From positions 62,001 to 126,000 of the forward strand of contig NZ_JAPVQY010000015.1 of assembly GCF_027257875.1 (NCBI RefSeq): a stretch of DNA of 64,000 bases, in the 5' to 3' direction. The notes under the pieces were generated by a model that made no database searches, was not told the origin of the DNA, and saw only the letters and a program-made list of their open reading frames with translations. Shown in pieces: positions 61,519 to 64,000 of this stretch. Each line of letters begins with the position of its first letter. Positions within the stretch are counted from its first letter, which is position 1. The DNA comes from Burkholderia sp. IMCC1007 (lineage in GTDB: Bacteria > Pseudomonadota > Gammaproteobacteria > Burkholderiales > Burkholderiaceae). The position numbers and the translations under genes were made by a program.

Positions 61519-63999
61519 TCACCGATCCATCCAGTACCGCCGTTGCGCATCGCGATAACGCTCGAACCCGAAGCTGCCGCCGCCGGGCGCGACGTCGAAT
61601 CGTACGGCCCCGTCGCGATCGGTACGCGGCAGCGGGATCCCGCGCGCTTCGTAACGCGCGAGGACCGTCCGGTGCGGATGCCCGAAGCGATTGCGATAGC
61701 CTACAGGAAATACCGCGACGCGCGGCCCGACCGAATCGAGGAAAGGCTCGATCGACGACGTGCGGCTGCCGTGGTGCGCAACGACGAGGATCTGCGCGGC
61801 GAGTGCGTCGTGCGCGTCGGCCACGAGCCGACGCTCGGCGCTCGCCTCGATGTCGCCCGTCAGCAGCGCGGACGTGCCGCCCGCGTCGACGCGCAGCACG
61901 CACGACTGTCCGTTCGACGAGCCCGCACGCACGCCGCCGGGCGGCCAGAGCATCGTGAAGACGACGCCGTCCCATATCCAGCGCTGCCCCGCCGCGCAAC
62001 GCAGGCGATCGGTCACGCCGGCCGCTTCCGCATCGCGCCACAGCCGGTGTTGCGGTGTAATGCCGGCGAGCACCTGGCGCACCTCGGCTGCCGCATAAAC
62101 GGCCGCCGCGCCGCCCGTGTGATCGGCGTCGGCATGGCTGAGCACCAGCGAATCGATCGTCCGGATCGCGCGCGCCCGCAACGCCGGCGCGACGATCCGC
62201 GTGCCGGCATGGCTCGACTCCGCACCCGGCCCCGCATCGAACAGCAAGACCCGATGAGCGGTCTCGACCAGCACCGACGCGCCCTGCCCGACGTCCAGCA
62301 CGGTCAGCCGGAAGCCGCCCGGCGGCGGCGCATCGGGTGCCGGTGCGACGAGCGGCAGCCAGGTGAGCGGCGCCGCCCAGCGCAGCGGCCAGCCGCGCGG
62401 CATCAGCGCCCAGGCCACGCCCACGCATGCGAGCACCAGCACCGGCCAGTCGGGCATGCGCAGCCAGAACACGCCTGCCGGCCAGTCGGCGAGGTGCCCG
62501 AGCAGCGCCATCATCGGTGCGAGCGCCGCATGCGCGAGCCGGAACGCATAGGCGTCGAGCGGTGCGGGCAAGCCGATTCCGGCCAGCACGATCGGCGTCA
62601 CGACGGAGCTGACCCACGGAATCGCAAACGCATTGCCGACCGGACCGGAGACCGACATCTGCGCGAACCATGCGGCCGTCAGCGGCGCGAGGCCGATCGT
62701 CACCGCGTACTGCACACGCGTCGCCTCGGCGATGCGGCGCCTCGCGCGCCCGCACCAGGCGCGCAGCCGGCGCCGGCGCTCGGCCGTTGCGGCGCCATCG
62801 ATCGCGCCGTCATCGTCTTCGCCATCGCCGCCGTCGAATTCGCGCACCGCGCGCCAGCCCGCCACCGCCATCAGGATCACCGCGACCGCACCGAACGACA
62901 GCCAGAACCCGGCCGACAGCACGGCCCACGGATCGGCAAGCAGCACGCCGCCGAGCGCCGTGCACAGCACCGCGGAGATCGGCACGCTGCGCCCGGCGAG
63001 AAACGCCGCCGCACCGGTCGCGATCATCCACCACGCGCGCTGCGCCGGCACGTTGAAACCGGCGAGCGCCGCGTAGCCCGCGGCAGCCGTCAGCGCCGCG
63101 ACAGACGCCACATAGGGTGCCGGCATCATCAGCGCCGCGGCGCGCCCGCGCCAGCGCAAGCGACGCCAGACCATCGACACGAACCCGCCCGCGATCGCGC
63201 CGACGAGCCCGACATGCAGGCCCGAGATTGCGACCAGATGGCTCGTGCCCGTGTTGCGCAGCACGCGCCAGTCGTCGTCGCCGATGCCCGATTGATCGCC
63301 GACCGCGAGCGCGGTGACGATGCCGCGATGATGCGCATCGCTGCCCAACGCGTCGCCGATACGCGTACGCAGCGCGTCGCGCAGCCGATCGATCGACGAA
63401 TGCCACCCCGATGCGCGAGCATCGAGCAACACCGCGCGCTGCGGCGCCACGACGTAGCCGATCGCACGAATGCCGGCGGCCAGCCATGCGGCCTCGCTGT
63501 CGCGCACGCCGGGATTGGCCTCGGCATGCGGACGCTTCAGACGCACGACCAGCCGCCAGCGCTGCGCGGCGCGCAACGCGGGAATCGCATCGCGTGCGTC
63601 GGGCGGCCCATACGTGCGCCACGACAAGCGGATCAGCGGCGGAAAACGGGCCAGCCCCGCATCGTTCGACTCGACCGCGAACAAGAGCCGCGCGCCCGTG
63701 TCGTCGATCACCGGCAACCCGCTGATGACGCCCGTGACGACGATGTCGCGCCCTTCGCGCTCGACGGGAAGACTATCGCGCAGCCGCCACTCGGCGCGTG
63801 CGGCCGCATAGCCGAAGCCGATCGCGCCCGCCGCGCTCGCGCACAGCATCCAGCGCAGCGCACTGATCGCGCGGGTCCGACGGCGCCGCGCACACCATGC
63901 GAACGACGCGCCGCACACGGCGAGCACAGCCGCGCCGGCCGCCCAGACGCCCGCGCCCGGCAACGCCGGCTGCCGCTGCAGCACGACGACGCCGAGCGC
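61519..63999 (-). CDS. comEC: DNA internalisation competence protein ComEC/Rec2 (5' end outside window)
   Basis: The visible 826 residues cover most of a ComEC/Rec2 channel protein that passes single-stranded DNA through the inner membrane. In order: an N-terminal membrane part with DUF4131-like soluble domain (about 50-220), the Competence domain with SGLHVGLVGAIAGG, several membrane helices, and a C-terminal MBL domain with LSHADADHTGG and HHGSRTSS. The frame is open to the right edge, so the first residues are missing; the GTG at 63984 need not be the start. The MBL histidines are intact. Confidence 0.92.
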   Translation of the reverse strand, partial: ALGVVVLQRQPALPGAGVWAAGAAVLAVCGASFAWCARRRRTRAISALRWMLCASAAGAIGFGYAAARAEWRLRDSLPVEREGRDIVVTGVISGLPVIDDTGARLLFAVESNDAGLARFPPLIRLSWRTYGPPDARDAIPALRAAQRWRLVVRLKRPHAEANPGVRDSEAAWLAAGIRAIGYVVAPQRAVLLDARASGWHSSIDRLRDALRTRIGDALGSDAHHRGIVTALAVGDQSGIGDDDWRVLRNTGTSHLVAISGLHVGLVGAIAGGFVSMVWRRLRWRGRAAALMMPAPYVASVAALTAAAGYAALAGFNVPAQRAWWMIATGAAAFLAGRSVPISAVLCTALGGVLLADPWAVLSAGFWLSFGAVAVILMAVAGWRAVREFDGGDGEDDDGAIDGAATAERRRRLRAWCGRARRRIAEATRVQYAVTIGLAPLTAAWFAQMSVSGPVGNAFAIPWVSSVVTPIVLAGIGLPAPLDAYAFRLAHAALAPMMALLGHLADWPAGVFWLRMPDWPVLVLACVGVAWALMPRGWPLRWAAPLTWLPLVAPAPDAPPPGGFRLTVLDVGQGASVLVETAHRVLLFDAGPGAESSHAGTRIVAPALRARAIRTIDSLVLSHADADHTGGAAAVYAAAEVRQVLAGITPQHRLWRDAEAAGVTDRLRCAAGQRWIWDGVVFTMLWPPGGVRAGSSNGQSCVLRVDAGGTSALLTGDIEASAERRLVADAHDALAAQILVVAHHGSRTSSIEPFLDSVGPRVAVFPVGYRNRFGHPHRTVLARYEARGIPLPRTDRDGAVRFDVAPGGGSFGFERYRDAQRRYWMDR

Positions 64000-64000
64000 G

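Overview
The window comes from a high-GC betaproteobacterium and reads as a Burkholderia chromosome, most likely chromosome 1 of a Burkholderia cepacia complex species. The main reasons are gene orders known from that group: cysS-alkA-accA-tilS-lysC-tRNA-Ser, pyrG-kdsA-eno-ftsB, yciV-yciO-trpS-dapA-bamC, and ppiA/ppiB-lpxH facing cysE. The content is almost entirely core genome. The only clear mobile gene is an IS4-family transposase cut by the left edge.

Layout from left to right. 1-1.3 kb: IS4-type transposase. 1.3-3.5 kb: a GGCT-fold protein, an AraC-type regulator and a GNAT acetyltransferase. 3.5-6.5 kb: a leftward tRNA operon (Ala, then three Glu-Asp pairs) with its own promoter, hairpins after each pair, a duplicated terminator region and gltX just upstream. 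6.6-8.5 kb: a patatin-like lipoprotein and an NlpC/P60 peptidase. 8.6-14.4 kb: the complete yejABEF oligopeptide ABC importer. 14.5-20.9 kb: a Pro/Tyr-rich exported protein, the cyoABCD quinol oxidase and an orphan NuoM-like gene. 21-28.5 kb: tRNA-Ser, lysC, tilS, accA, an AlkA-like glycosylase and cysS. 28.7-32.3 kb: TPR protein, two cyclophilins and lpxH, facing cysE. 32.6-44.1 kb: trmJ diverging from suhB, a COG2509 flavoprotein, galU, mutS, a phosphoesterase-like exported protein, slyD and a RoxA-like oxygenase. 44.2-51.8 kb: an Ala-rich lipoprotein, then a long leftward run yciV-yciO-M50 protease-trpS-methyltransferase-dapA-bamC-MBL hydrolase. 51.8-56.4 kb: alpha/beta hydrolase, DUF455 protein, gamma carbonic anhydrase, hslO and a small lipoprotein. 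56-64 kb: ftsB, eno, kdsA, pyrG, a hydrolase and the start-truncated comEC at the right edge.

The genes serve translation (gltX, cysS, trpS, tRNAs, tilS, trmJ, YciO), envelope building (lpxH, kdsA, bamC, galU, ftsB, dapA), aspartate-family and cysteine synthesis (lysC, dapA, cysE), respiration (cyo) and DNA repair (mutS, alkA). I found no CRISPR array, toxin-antitoxin pair, prophage or defence system. The least ordinary signals are the tRNA-Glu/Asp array with a 71-bp repeat carrying a tRNA 3' end, the orphan NuoM-like gene beside cyo, a GCT-biased Ala/Ser lipoprotein with strong flanking signals, and a phosphoesterase-like gene overlapping its neighbours at both ends.
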